From Deltaproteobacteria bacterium (lineage in GTDB: Bacteria > Desulfobacterota > Desulfarculia > Desulfarculales > Desulfarculaceae): a stretch of DNA of 64,000 nucleotides. A program made the position numbers and the translations under genes. The first letter of the stretch is position 1. Every line of letters starts with the position of its first letter. Positions 31,330 through 40,469 of the stretch are shown here, in pieces. Where the stretch lies: NCBI GenBank assembly GCA_020444165.1, contig JAHLLK010000001.1, positions 62,001 to 126,000 of the forward strand, read 5' to 3'. The notes under the pieces are model-generated. The model searched no databases, was not told where the DNA came from, and saw nothing but the letters and a program-made list of their open reading frames with translations.

Positions 31330-33750
31330 TTACACGTAATCAGCCAGGGAGCGGCTGGAGATCATCGCCGTGGCCTGCAACGCGGCCTGGTACAAGGTTT
31401 CCTGCAGCTTGAGCTGGCTGATGGCGTCGGTGGCGTCTATATCCTCCAGCCGCTGCAACCGCCCGTAGAGCCGCAAATTATCCTCCTGGAAAAGGCTTTG
31501 GCGCATCTCCAGGCGGTTGAGGCGGCTGCCGGCGTCGGCCTCATACTTTAACAGGTTGGCCATGGCCGAATCAAGCCTGTCCAGTATGTTCTGGCTGGTC
31601 TCCTGGCCCTTGCCGTACTGCTCCAGGGTCAGATCGAAGTTGTCGAACTGGTCGAAGGTCCCCCCCTCGCTGAGGGCCACGCCCACTTCCTCGCCTTCCG
31701 GCAGGCCCCACAGGGTGAAGCCGTTGTCCGCGCCGTCGCCGGTGAAGGTCATCTCCCCGCTGTGCCGCACGTTCATGTCGTCCCGCCAGGTGTAGGTGAC
31801 CCGGAGCGGGTTCTCCGAGCTGGCCGCGGTGTCGTCGGGGTGGGCGGACAACAGGTTCAGGCTCTGGCCCACGGTGTAGGTCCCGGCGTCCAGGTACAGG
31901 TAGGTGTTCTCGCCCACCGGCCCCACCTGGAAAGCATTGCCCGGCCCGCTGCCGGTCACGGCCACCGGGCCGCCGGCCACCAGGTTGGGGGGCACCGCGT
32001 CGTCCAGATAGGTGTAGTTGACCGCGGTGGGGAAGCCGCTGGCGTCCACGGCGGCCACGCTGATCTCGTAGCGCCGGGTCTCCAAAAGGGAGCGATCGGT
32101 CCAGGAGTGCAGGTCGCCGCCCGCTTCGGGCAGGAAGCCGAACTCCTCGCCCGCGGTGTAGTCCTTGTCCTCCAGCCAGAGGCTGGTGACCCCGTCGGCC
32201 AGAAGCACCGGCGGGTCGCCGGGGTTGGTCACGGTGACCGTGTCGTTGTGCAGCGCCCCGGTGCCGTCGGTCCAGGAGTAGTTCAGGGTGAGCGGGTTGG
32301 TGGCCGAGGGCGCCCCGCCGGCATAGGAGGGGTCCACGGTAAAGGCGAAACCGGTCTGATCCAAATAGGCGGTGGTCTGGTCGGTGAACGCCGGGCCGCC
32401 CACGGTGGACAGGAAGGAGAACTGATCGCCGGCCTGGAAATCATCCTGGCCCACCCACAGGCTCACCACCTGGTCCGCCGGCAGGGGGGGATCCAGGCTC
32501 ACCAGGTTGTCCGCCCCGGTCCCCGTGAGCACCACCGTGCCGCTGGCCGGCACGCCGCCGTCCAGGTAGGTGTAGTTCACGGTCATGGGGTTGTCGGCCG
32601 AGGGCACCCCGCCGGTGTAGGCCGGGTCCACGGTGAAATTGTACTGCCGGGCGGCCACCGTGGCGTCGTCGCCCACGGCGTGGAACAGCCCGCCCACGTG
32701 GAACTCGATCTGGCGGCTCTTCAGGAGGTCATAGTCGCCGCTCACCTCGATCTGGCCGGTGGTGCTGGGGTTGTTGACCGTGCTGGTCATGCCCACGAAA
32801 AAGTCCTGCAACTCGGCGTCGTTCTCCAGGTCCCGGGCCCACTCGGCCAGCTTGTCCAGGAAGTTGGTCCAGTCGCCGCCGGTCTGGCCCTCGGCCCCGA
32901 AGAGTTCGCTGAAAGTGTAGTTGAACCTGAGCCGGTTGGCCCAGGAAAGGTTGGCGTCCAGAGCCTCGTCATTGCCCTGCTGCCGCCCCACTTCCAGGGT
33001 GAAGGTGTCGCCCACGGAGTAGCGCCCCTTCTGGGCGTAGATCTTCACCCCGTCGCCCACGTCCACCGCGTAGTTCTGGCCGAAGTCCTGCAAGTTGGCC
33101 TTGCCGCTGATGGTGCGGCCGTAGTCATCCACGTAGGAGTAGTTGATCTGGGTGGGCTGGTCGTAGTTGCCGGCGTCCACCGCGGCCACGGTCAAGGTGA
33201 TCTTCCGGCTGAGGTCGCCGGTGTAGGAGCCGGAGCCGTAGAGTAGCCCGGTGGTGGTGGCGGCGTTGCCCTCGCCCGCCAGGCTGGGGTTGTCGCAGCG
33301 CAGCTCCTGGCTGGCGGCCAACTGGTTGTAGGCTGTGCCCGCGAAGATGTAGTCCCCGCCCAGGCGGGTGTTGACCATGGAGATCAGGTCGGACAGGATG
33401 TTCTGGGCCTCCACGGACACCGCCTTGCGCTCTTCGCCGGAGTAGGTGCCGGTGGACATTTGCTCGGCCATGGTCTGCAAGCGGATCAGGCGCTCGTTCA
33501 TGCTGCTCATGACGCTTTCGGACATGGACAGCCAGCTCTGGGCGTTCTCCAGGTTGTCATCGTACTGCTGGAGCTGCTCCAGCATGTCGTGGGTGTTGGA
33601 GTTGATGGAGGAGTCCACCGGGTCGTCGCTGGGCAGGGAGACCCTCTTGCCGCTGGAGATCTGGTTGTTGAGCTGCATGATATCGGCGTTGTAACGCAGG
33701 AGGCTCTGCGTGCTGTGCCGGAAGAAACTGAAATTGCTGACTCGGTACAT
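31330..33750 (-). CDS. flgL: Hook-filament junction protein FlgL, enlarged
   Basis: 806 residues against ~317 in E. coli. Residues 1-150 are the FlgL/flagellin-like N-terminal helices (LNNQISSGKRVSLPSDDPVD), and about 715-806 the C-terminal helices (RLEDIDATDAISQLKLQETLYQAAL). Between them are about five related beta modules, near 181-260, 368-448, 466-542, 559-635 and 645-712, each with a V-x-Y-T/S-Y/W-x-D strand and a G-x-Y/F-x-x-G-D/E-x-F strand. They resemble modules in FliD of this locus. FlgL joins the FlgK zone to the filament. The ATG lies 3 bases after the flgK stop. Confidence 0.94.
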   Translation of the reverse strand: MYRVSNFSFFRHSTQSLLRYNADIMQLNNQISSGKRVSLPSDDPVDSSINSNTHDMLEQLQQYDDNLENAQSWLSMSESVMSSMNERLIRLQTMAEQMSTGTYSGEERKAVSVEAQNILSDLISMVNTRLGGDYIFAGTAYNQLAASQELRCDNPSLAGEGNAATTTGLLYGSGSYTGDLSRKITLTVAAVDAGNYDQPTQINYSYVDDYGRTISGKANLQDFGQNYAVDVGDGVKIYAQKGRYSVGDTFTLEVGRQQGNDEALDANLSWANRLRFNYTFSELFGAEGQTGGDWTNFLDKLAEWARDLENDAELQDFFVGMTSTVNNPSTTGQIEVSGDYDLLKSRQIEFHVGGLFHAVGDDATVAARQYNFTVDPAYTGGVPSADNPMTVNYTYLDGGVPASGTVVLTGTGADNLVSLDPPLPADQVVSLWVGQDDFQAGDQFSFLSTVGGPAFTDQTTAYLDQTGFAFTVDPSYAGGAPSATNPLTLNYSWTDGTGALHNDTVTVTNPGDPPVLLADGVTSLWLEDKDYTAGEEFGFLPEAGGDLHSWTDRSLLETRRYEISVAAVDASGFPTAVNYTYLDDAVPPNLVAGGPVAVTGSGPGNAFQVGPVGENTYLYLDAGTYTVGQSLNLLSAHPDDTAASSENPLRVTYTWRDDMNVRHSGEMTFTGDGADNGFTLWGLPEGEEVGVALSEGGTFDQFDNFDLTLEQYGKGQETSQNILDRLDSAMANLLKYEADAGSRLNRLEMRQSLFQEDNLRLYGRLQRLEDIDATDAISQLKLQETLYQAALQATAMISSRSLADYV

Positions 33751-33753
33751 GGC

Positions 33754-35517
33754 TCACACCAACCCGATCAAGGTGGTCAGGAGTTCGTCGGCCATCTTGA
33801 TGAGCTTGGCCGACATCTGGTAGGCCCGCTGGAACTGGATCATCTTGACCATTTCCTCGTCCAGGTTCACCCCGCTCATGTTGTCCCGGAGGTCCAGGAG
33901 CTCGCCCTGGGTCAGTTCCGCGAAGTCCAGCATGCTCTGATTGTGGCTGACCTTGGCGCCCAGCTCGGAGGCAAAGGTGGTGACCGCCTCGTTGAAGGTC
34001 ATGGTGCCGCCCTGCATGGTGGCCGCGTCCTTCAGGTCGGCCAGATCCAGGGCCAGGGAGTTGTCGCCCTTGGCGTGCTCGCCGTCGGCCAAGAGCCGGC
34101 CCGCGTTCACCAGGTTGGGATCGGAGGTCACCTCATCGCGCACCGAGATGTTGTGGGCGGAAAAGCCGTCAAAGAAGGTGTTGACCCCCAGGGCGGCCAA
34201 CAGCCCGCTGTCGTCCTCGGAAAAGGCGAACTCGGTGCCCAGGGTCCCGGTGATCACCAACTGATTGTCCACGATTTTGGCCGTGGGGTTGTTGGGGTTG
34301 TTGGGGTCGGCCGGGTCGTGCAGGGCGCTGTTGATGCGGTCCACCACGTTCTCCAGGCTGAGCTGGCCGAAGCTGCCCAGGGGAGCGGGGCTGATGGTGT
34401 AGTCCCGCCGGGTGCCGGCCTCGTAGACCCAGATCTTGAAGTCGCCGGACGAGAGCAGGTCGCCGTACTCCAGGGTGCCTTCATTGCCCAACACGGCGGT
34501 GGGGTCCGAAACCTTGTAGGTGCCGGTGACCGAGGTCAACAGATCGAGGCCCACGCCCTCGGAGTGCACCAGGTTCACCTGGCCGATGAGGGTCTTGGCC
34601 AGGTCGTCCACAAAGGCCTGCATCTCGGGGATATCCTGGTCACGGAGCGAGAGCCAGGCCCCCAGCTCGCCGCCGGTGATCTCCTCGGGGGTCATGACCA
34701 CGTCGGTGCCCACCCAGACGATCTGGTTGCCCTGGAAGTTCGGGTCGTCCACCTCGTGGAACTCCAGGGGGCCCAGGTCATCGGACTTGGGGTAGTCCGC
34801 CTGCACCAGGGTCTTGCCCTCGCCGGCCACCACGGTAACCTGGCCGTCGCCCTGCTCGAACCACTGGATGTTGATCATGCCGGCCAGTTCGTTGATCTTG
34901 CGCTGCCGCTCGTCGCGGTAGTCGTTGGCCGGCTTGCCCACGGTCTCGTTGGCCATGATCTTCTGGTTCAGATCGGCGATCTGCTGGGAAAGGGCGTTGA
35001 CCTTGTCCACCCCTTCCTTCAGGTAGGTGGTCATGTCCCGCTGCATCTCGAACATGTCGTTCTGCAGGGTGCTGAAGCGGTCGGCAAGATTTTCCGCCGT
35101 TTCCAGGAGCACCTCGCGCACGGCCGAGGATTCGGGGTTGTTGGAGAGATCCTGCCAGGCATTGAAAAAGCGGGTCATCTCCATGCCCAGGCCGGTTTCC
35201 CCGGCCTCGTTGGCAATGGCCTCCAAACGCCTCAACTGGTCCAGGCGGTCGCCGTAGTAGGCCACGTCGGTGTACTTGTCGGTGAGGCGGCTTTCCAAAA
35301 AACGGTCCACGGTCTGGATGACCGAGGTCAGCGAGGCGCCGGTGCCGAACATGCCCTCGGTGGCCTTCACCGGGGTGCGGGTGGCCTGCACGCCGGTCTG
35401 GCGGGAGTAGCCCTCGGTGTTGATGTTGGCCACGTTGTGGGAGACCACGTTCAGCTGCTGGGCATTGGTGTACAGCGAGGTCTTGGAGATGTCCATCACC
35501 GAATAGATGCCGGGCAT
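33754..35517 (-). CDS. flgK: Hook-associated protein FlgK
   Basis: 587 residues, usual length. N-terminus DISKTSLYTNAQQLNVVSHNVANINTEGYSRQ is the flagellar rod/hook signature. C-terminus ISGVN-like SGVNLDEEMVKMIQFQRAYQMSAKLIKMADELLTTLIGLV. A FlgK-specific middle includes LNQKIMANETVGKPANDYRDERQRKINELA. It forms the first hook-filament junction ring. Lies 2 bases after the flgN stop and 3 bases before flgL. Confidence 0.96.
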   Translation of the reverse strand: MPGIYSVMDISKTSLYTNAQQLNVVSHNVANINTEGYSRQTGVQATRTPVKATEGMFGTGASLTSVIQTVDRFLESRLTDKYTDVAYYGDRLDQLRRLEAIANEAGETGLGMEMTRFFNAWQDLSNNPESSAVREVLLETAENLADRFSTLQNDMFEMQRDMTTYLKEGVDKVNALSQQIADLNQKIMANETVGKPANDYRDERQRKINELAGMINIQWFEQGDGQVTVVAGEGKTLVQADYPKSDDLGPLEFHEVDDPNFQGNQIVWVGTDVVMTPEEITGGELGAWLSLRDQDIPEMQAFVDDLAKTLIGQVNLVHSEGVGLDLLTSVTGTYKVSDPTAVLGNEGTLEYGDLLSSGDFKIWVYEAGTRRDYTISPAPLGSFGQLSLENVVDRINSALHDPADPNNPNNPTAKIVDNQLVITGTLGTEFAFSEDDSGLLAALGVNTFFDGFSAHNISVRDEVTSDPNLVNAGRLLADGEHAKGDNSLALDLADLKDAATMQGGTMTFNEAVTTFASELGAKVSHNQSMLDFAELTQGELLDLRDNMSGVNLDEEMVKMIQFQRAYQMSAKLIKMADELLTTLIGLV

Positions 35518-35519
35518 GA

Positions 35520-36008
35520 TCAGACTTCCTTACTCAACAGGCGGGGCTGCTGGTTGGGCGTGGCCAGAGCGCGTCCCCCGTAACGCTTCTTTTCCTGGCG
35601 TCCGCTCAAGATGCTGATGACGTGTTCCACCGTGTCCAGGGCGTCTTCCAGATAACGCTTGTTGGCCTCGTTCTGGCTGCCCAGATTTTTGGCCAATTGG
35701 GCCGCGTCGGCCACGGCCCGGCGGAAGGGGGCTTGGCGCTCCTGGGGCAGAAAGCCCACCAAATCAATGAGCTTGGCCGGCCGTCCGTCCTGTTGGGGCG
35801 CCAGCTTCTCCATGGTCTCGCGGCGGGCCGCCTGGGCGGCGGCCAGGCGCTGGCCCAGGGATAGCTTCTTTTCGCTGGTGCCCAGGAGGCGGTCGTGCTG
35901 ACCCGAGAGGAGAATCTCCTTCTCTTCGCCCACCACCTCCAACAGCTCGCGGTAAAAGCCGATTTCCGTTACCAGCTGATCCGTGATCTCGTCCATGGCC
36001 GGATGCAT
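35520..36008 (-). CDS. flgN: FlgK/FlgL export chaperone FlgN
   Basis: 162 residues from the ATG at 36008 (GAGGAG 7 bases upstream); the frame extends two codons to a TTG. All-helical: ELLEVVGEEKEILLSGQHDRLLGTSEKKLSLGQRL and the C-terminal NEANKRYLEDALDTVEHVISIL, with a basic tail, as in FlgN. The small-domain pattern and its place directly before flgK support the assignment. Binds FlgK and FlgL in the cytoplasm and delivers them to the export gate. Confidence 0.88.
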   Translation of the reverse strand: MHPAMDEITDQLVTEIGFYRELLEVVGEEKEILLSGQHDRLLGTSEKKLSLGQRLAAAQAARRETMEKLAPQQDGRPAKLIDLVGFLPQERQAPFRRAVADAAQLAKNLGSQNEANKRYLEDALDTVEHVISILSGRQEKKRYGGRALATPNQQPRLLSKEV

Positions 36009-36019
36009 GTTCAAACTCC

Positions 36020-36862
36020 TCAGGCCGTGGCCGTCAGACCCAGGTCCTGGGCCACCAGGGGCAGGGGGTCGATGGCCTGGCCGCTACTCTCGCGTACCTC
36101 GAAGTGCAGGTGGGGCCCGGTGGCCAGGCCGGTGGCGCCCACCGTGGCGATGAGCTGGCCCTGATCCACCGTCTGGCCTTCCGTAACCTTCAACTCGGCG
36201 CAGTGACCATAGTAGGTCTGGCGGCCGTCGGGATGCTCCAGGATCACCAGGTTGCCATAGCCGCCCCGCTCCCTGGCGAACACCACCTTGCCCTCCAGGG
36301 CGGCGCGGATGGGCGTGCCTTCGGCCGCGGCCAGGTCCAGGCCGCTGTGGTTCTGCGCGTGGCCCTTGATGGGGTGGATGCGGGGGCCGAAGGTGCTGGA
36401 GACCTGCCCGGCCACCGGGGCGGCCATGGCGGGCTCGTCGGTCGCGGCGGCCGGGGAGTAGGCCGTGGCGGCGGCCTGGCTGTAGGCCCGGCTGGCGGCT
36501 GAGGTCTGCACCGTGCCCTGGACTTCGGGCCGGGTGGAGCGGGCCTGGGTAAGCTGCCGCTCCAGCATGTCAGCCAGGCCCATGGAACGGGACTGGGTGG
36601 CCGAGTCCGCGATGGCCTGGTCCAGCATGCCGGTGAACAGGTCCTCGGCGTGACCGGCGTGCATCATGCCCTTGGGCACGGTCTCGCGCATGGACTTGAA
36701 CATCTGGTTCAGGAACATGGACTCAAACGACCGGCAGGCCGCCTTTAACTTCGCCTCCTCCGCCGCCTTGGCCTGGCGGGCCGCCTGGTTGGGGTCGGCG
36801 GCCAGCGAGGCGGAGGTGACCGCGCTCAAGTCGGCGGGGTTTATGAGGCTGCCGGTGGTCAT
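36020..36862 (-). CDS. flgJ: FlgJ rod-assembly protein with M23 peptidase domain
   Basis: 280 residues. Residues 30-108 are the Rod-binding domain (CRSFESMFLNQMFKSMRETVP). About 150-270 is an M23/LytM endopeptidase domain with H172-x3-D176 (NHSGLDLA) and H251-x-H253 (HLHFE), all zinc ligands intact. E. coli FlgJ instead carries a GH73 glucosaminidase. It should open peptidoglycan for the rod by cleaving peptide cross-links rather than glycan. No signal peptide; export through the flagellar gate is expected. Between flgI (3-base gap) and flgN. Confidence 0.93.
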   Translation of the reverse strand: MTTGSLINPADLSAVTSASLAADPNQAARQAKAAEEAKLKAACRSFESMFLNQMFKSMRETVPKGMMHAGHAEDLFTGMLDQAIADSATQSRSMGLADMLERQLTQARSTRPEVQGTVQTSAASRAYSQAAATAYSPAAATDEPAMAAPVAGQVSSTFGPRIHPIKGHAQNHSGLDLAAAEGTPIRAALEGKVVFARERGGYGNLVILEHPDGRQTYYGHCAELKVTEGQTVDQGQLIATVGATGLATGPHLHFEVRESSGQAIDPLPLVAQDLGLTATA

Positions 36863-36865
36863 GAG

Positions 36866-37969
36866 TTAGATGATCTCCAGGTCGGCCTGCAGGGCGCCGG
36901 CCGCCTTGATGGCCTGCAGGATCACGATGAGGTCCCGCGGGGTGGCGCCCAGGGCGTTCAGGCCCCGCACCACGTCGCCGATGGAGACGCCGCCGTCCAC
37001 CAGCTTGAGGGAGGCCTTCTGCTCGTTCACCTGCACGTCGGTGGTGGGGGTGACCACGGTTTCCCCGCCAGGGGCGAAGGGCAGGGCCTGGCTGACTTCC
37101 TGGCCCTCGCTGATGGAGATGGACAGGGAGCCCGAGGCCACGGCCACGGTGTTGATGCGGACCGCCTCGCCCATGACCACCGTGCCAGTGCGCTCGTCCA
37201 TGACCACCTTGGCCGAGGCGTCGGGCACGATGTCCAGGCGCTCCAGGCGGGCCATGATGCTCACGTCGTTGGTGCCATTGGGTGGCAGCTCGATACGGAC
37301 GGTGCCGGAGTCCAGGGCCTGGGCCTTCAACTCGGGCAGGGTCTTGGCGATGGCCGTGGCCACCCGGTTGGCCGAGGTGAAGTCCGGGGTGTCCAGGTTC
37401 ACGGTGAGCACCCGCTCCTGGCCGAACTGGTAGGGGATCTCCCGCTCCACCAAGCCGCCCGAGGGGATGCGCCCCACGGTGGGATGGTTCTTGGAGACCG
37501 AGGCCGCGGCGCCGCTGGCCTGGAAACCGCCTACGCTCACCGGGCCCTGGGCCGTGGCGTAAACTTGGCCGTCCACGCCCTTCAGGGGGGTCAGGACCAG
37601 GGTGCCGCCGGCCAGGCTGGTGGAATCACCCATGGAAGAGAGGGTCACGTCCAGGCGGTTGCCCAAGCGGGCGAAGGCCGGCAGCTCGGCGGTGATCATG
37701 ACCGCGGCCACGTTCTTCACCTTGATGCCGTCGGGGCTGACCTTCACGCCCAAGCGGGTGAGCATGTTGGCCAGGCCCTGGTTGGTGAACACGGTGGAGT
37801 CCTTGTCGCCGGTGCCGTTCAGGCCCACCACCAAGCCGTAGCCCACCAGCTGGTTGCTCCGGACGCCCCGGACCGAGGCCATGTCCTTCAGGCGGATGGC
37901 CGAAGCCGGGGCCGCGGCCGCCAGAAGGACGGTCAGGACCAGGATGGTTATGCAGCGGGCGTGGGTCAT
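36866..37969 (-). CDS. flgI: Flagellar P-ring protein FlgI
   Basis: 367 residues with a Sec signal peptide (CITILVLTVLLAAAAPASA, cleavage near 24). Conserved start of the mature protein IRLKDMASVRGVRSNQLVGYGLVVGLNGTGD. Later VVMGEAVRINTVAVASGSLSI and the C-terminal TPRDLIVILQAIKAAGALQADLEII are typical. It forms the peptidoglycan ring around the rod, confirming a diderm envelope. 11 bases after flgH. Confidence 0.97.
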   Translation of the reverse strand: MTHARCITILVLTVLLAAAAPASAIRLKDMASVRGVRSNQLVGYGLVVGLNGTGDKDSTVFTNQGLANMLTRLGVKVSPDGIKVKNVAAVMITAELPAFARLGNRLDVTLSSMGDSTSLAGGTLVLTPLKGVDGQVYATAQGPVSVGGFQASGAAASVSKNHPTVGRIPSGGLVEREIPYQFGQERVLTVNLDTPDFTSANRVATAIAKTLPELKAQALDSGTVRIELPPNGTNDVSIMARLERLDIVPDASAKVVMDERTGTVVMGEAVRINTVAVASGSLSISISEGQEVSQALPFAPGGETVVTPTTDVQVNEQKASLKLVDGGVSIGDVVRGLNALGATPRDLIVILQAIKAAGALQADLEII

Positions 37970-37980
37970 GTCCCTAACTC

Positions 37981-38667
37981 CTAAAAGGGCCAGATGTGGT
38001 CCAACAGCCGGGCCGCCCAGCCGGGGTTCTGCTTGTCGGTCAAGACCCCGCGGCCGGTGTAGTAGATGCGGGCGTCGGCCAACTGGGTGGAGAGCACGGT
38101 GTTGTCGCTGGTCACGTCCACCGGCCGCACCTTGCCCTGCAGGATGATGTACTGGGTCTCGCCGTTGACCCGGATCTCCCGGGAGCCCCGGATGAGCATG
38201 GTGCCGCCGGGCAACACTTCCATGACCGTGCAGCCGATGGAGGTGGTCATGGTGTCTTCCCGGTTCATCTCCGACTTGGTGTCGTGCTTGGACTGGAAGT
38301 CGGCCTCCACCTGGGCCAGGGAGCCGTCCTTGGTCAAGGGCAGGTCGTTTTCATACCCGTTCAGCTTGGTGATCCCGGCGTTGTAGGTGTTCTTGCGCTC
38401 GGCCTTGGTGTCGTTCTTCTTGCGGGCCCGGGCGTTTTCCACCACTTCCACGAAGATCAGGTCGCCCGCCCGCCGGGCCCGCAGGTCGGTGAACAGGTCC
38501 GAGTTCACCTGATTGAACAGGGAAGCCGGGGTGTTGGGCGCGGGCTGCAGGTTCACCTGGGAGGGCGGCGGGGGATTGAAGTTGGGGTCGAAGCGCAGCG
38601 GGTCCTGGGCGCAGCCGACGGCCAAGACCAGGGCAGCCAAGATGAAAAGCTTGTGAACGGCCTGCAT
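37981..38667 (-). CDS. flgH: Flagellar L-ring lipoprotein FlgH
   Basis: 228 residues. Lipoprotein signal with lipobox LAVGC (15-19, lipidated Cys19). Family motifs: SLFNQVNSDLFTDLRARRAGDLIFV, then the C-terminal EIRVNGETQYIILQGKVRPVDV and SQLADARIYYTGRGVLTDKQ. It forms the outer-membrane bushing. Between flgA and flgI in the usual order. Confidence 0.97.
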   Translation of the reverse strand: MQAVHKLFILAALVLAVGCAQDPLRFDPNFNPPPPSQVNLQPAPNTPASLFNQVNSDLFTDLRARRAGDLIFVEVVENARARKKNDTKAERKNTYNAGITKLNGYENDLPLTKDGSLAQVEADFQSKHDTKSEMNREDTMTTSIGCTVMEVLPGGTMLIRGSREIRVNGETQYIILQGKVRPVDVTSDNTVLSTQLADARIYYTGRGVLTDKQNPGWAARLLDHIWPF

Positions 38668-38679
38668 GGCTCTAACCTC

Positions 38680-39651
38680 CTAGAAATCTACCAGCACGGT
38701 GCCGCTGTCCAGCACGGTGCCCCAAACTTCGCGCTTGCTGCTCAGGTTGGTCAGGGCGATGCGCCCGCCCTTGAAACCCCGGTCCTGCGCCTTGCCCTTG
38801 GCGGTGATGGAGAGACCGGGCCGCCGGAGGATCATGGTCACCACGTCGCCCCGCTGGATCACCGGGGCCTTGTCCAGCTCCCGCAAGTCCAGGGGTTCGC
38901 CGGCCGACACCACCCGGCGGGTGGTGAGATCCACGGCCTGGGCCGGATCGGTGATGGCCGTGTCCAGGCGGTGCAGGGCCAGGTTGATGCGCCGGACCTC
39001 CAGGTCGCCCTTGCAGATCCGGTGGCCGCGCTCCAGGGGCTCGGCCGCCACCACCACCTCCTGGAACAGGTCCACGGTGCCGCTGACCTTGACCAGAGCT
39101 TCCTTGCGGCCCGCCACGTAGACTTCCACCGTGGCCGGCACCCGGCCCGTGCGCCGCCCGGGCAACAGCCGCACCTGGGTGGTGAGGCGGCCCTGGGGCA
39201 GGACCAGGGAGGGGCCGGTGTCTATGTCCCGGATCTGGGCCTGCTCGGCCTGGGCGCCCAGGCGGTCCAGCACCGCTCGGCGGTAGGCCGCGGCCAGGGT
39301 CTCGGAGTCGAGCCGCTGCTCGGCCCGGGCCACCGCGATCTGGGGGGGAATCAGGGCGCTGACCGGCTGGGCCAGCCGGGCGCTCTGCAAGAGCTGGCGC
39401 ACCTTGGAGCCCGGCAGGTTCACTTCCTGGCCGGCCTTGGGGGTGTCCATGACCTTGACCTGGGCCAATTCCTGCTGCAGGCCCTCGTCCAGGCTCCCGG
39501 GCTGATCCACCAAGTCCAACAGCCGCACCTGCCGCTCGGCCACTTCGGCCCGGGTGGCGAAGTTCACGACGCTGGAGCCGGCCAGGGCCGGGGCGGCCAG
39601 GGCCAAGCCCAGGAGGCACAGCAAGGTGGTGAGGAGTCCGTTAGCCTTCAT
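38680..39651 (-). CDS. flgA: P-ring assembly chaperone FlgA
   Basis: 323 residues with signal peptide ending LAAPALA. The C-terminal SAF-type region has LERGHRICKGDLEVRRINLAL, then RRVVSAGEPLDLRELDKAPVIQRGDVVTMIL and the closing NLSSKREVWGTVLDSGTVLV. The N-terminal half (about 25-190), longer than in E. coli (219 aa total), carries VLPGRRTGRVPATVEVYVAG. Periplasmic chaperone for FlgI. Confidence 0.92.
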   Translation of the reverse strand: MKANGLLTTLLCLLGLALAAPALAGSSVVNFATRAEVAERQVRLLDLVDQPGSLDEGLQQELAQVKVMDTPKAGQEVNLPGSKVRQLLQSARLAQPVSALIPPQIAVARAEQRLDSETLAAAYRRAVLDRLGAQAEQAQIRDIDTGPSLVLPQGRLTTQVRLLPGRRTGRVPATVEVYVAGRKEALVKVSGTVDLFQEVVVAAEPLERGHRICKGDLEVRRINLALHRLDTAITDPAQAVDLTTRRVVSAGEPLDLRELDKAPVIQRGDVVTMILRRPGLSITAKGKAQDRGFKGGRIALTNLSSKREVWGTVLDSGTVLVDF

Positions 39652-39661
39652 GACGCTTTTC

Positions 39662-40444
39662 CTAACGCTTCAACTGGTTGGCCAGCTGCAGCATCTGATC
39701 GGAGGTCTGGATGGCCTTGGAGTTGGATTCGTAAGCCCGCTGGGCCACGATCATGTTCACCATTTCGTCCACCACCGCCACGTTGCTCATCTCCAGGAAG
39801 CCCGCGGCGATGGTGCCGTACTCGCCCACCCCGGGGTTGCCCTCCACCGGGGCGCCGGAGGCGGGGGTGGGCCGGAACAGGTTCTTGCCGATGGCGTGGA
39901 GGCCCGCGTCGTTGGCAAAGGTGACCAGGGTGATCTGACCCAGCTCGGTGGCCGTGCCGTCGCCGGCCAGGGAGGTGACCACACCCGAGGGATCCACCAC
40001 CACGCTCACCGCGTCTTCCGGCACCGTGAGCTGGGGCTGCAGCACGTAGCCGTTGGAGTCCACGATGTTGCGGTTGTTGTCCAGCTTGAAGGCGCCGGAG
40101 CGGGTGTAGACTTCTTCGTCGGCCTTCAAAACCCGGAAGAAGCCGCGGCCCTCGATGGCCAGATCCAGCTCGTTTTCCGTGTTCTGGTAGTCGCCCTGGG
40201 TGAAGAACTTCTGGATGGCCACCGGCTTGACGCCCAGACCCACCTGCATGCCGGTGGGAATCATTTGCCCGCTGGCCTGCTGGGCTCCGGCCTGCCGCAG
40301 GGTCTGATACATCAGGTCCTCGAAGTCGGCCCGGCTCTTCTTGAAGCCCGTGGTGTTCACGTTGGCCAAGTTGTTGGAGATGACGTCCATGTTGAGCTGT
40401 TGGGCCAACATGCCCGTCGCGGCGGTGTAAAGACTGCGCATCAT
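39662..40444 (-). CDS. flgG: Distal rod protein FlgG
   Basis: 260 residues. [35 protein letters not shown] at the N-terminus; GRGFFRVL with the rod-protein core; the C-terminus [33 protein letters not shown]. The FlgG-specific L-stretch near residue 45-65 ([13 protein letters not shown]) is present. Forms the driveshaft through the P and L rings. Follows flgF by 25 bases. Confidence 0.97.
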   Translation of the reverse strand: MMRSLYTAATGMLAQQLNMDVISNNLANVNTTGFKKSRADFEDLMYQTLRQAGAQQASGQMIPTGMQVGLGVKPVAIQKFFTQGDYQNTENELDLAIEGRGFFRVLKADEEVYTRSGAFKLDNNRNIVDSNGYVLQPQLTVPEDAVSVVVDPSGVVTSLAGDGTATELGQITLVTFANDAGLHAIGKNLFRPTPASGAPVEGNPGVGEYGTIAAGFLEMSNVAVVDEMVNMIVAQRAYESNSKAIQTSDQMLQLANQLKR

Positions 40445-40469
40445 GGTTTATATCCTCCCGGCTTCCCGA

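Noticed and set aside
31762..35583. Plus-strand open frames of 494 and 707 codons opposite flgL and flgK
   Set aside because: Shadows of high-GC coding sequence; flgL and flgK are full length and motif-supported.
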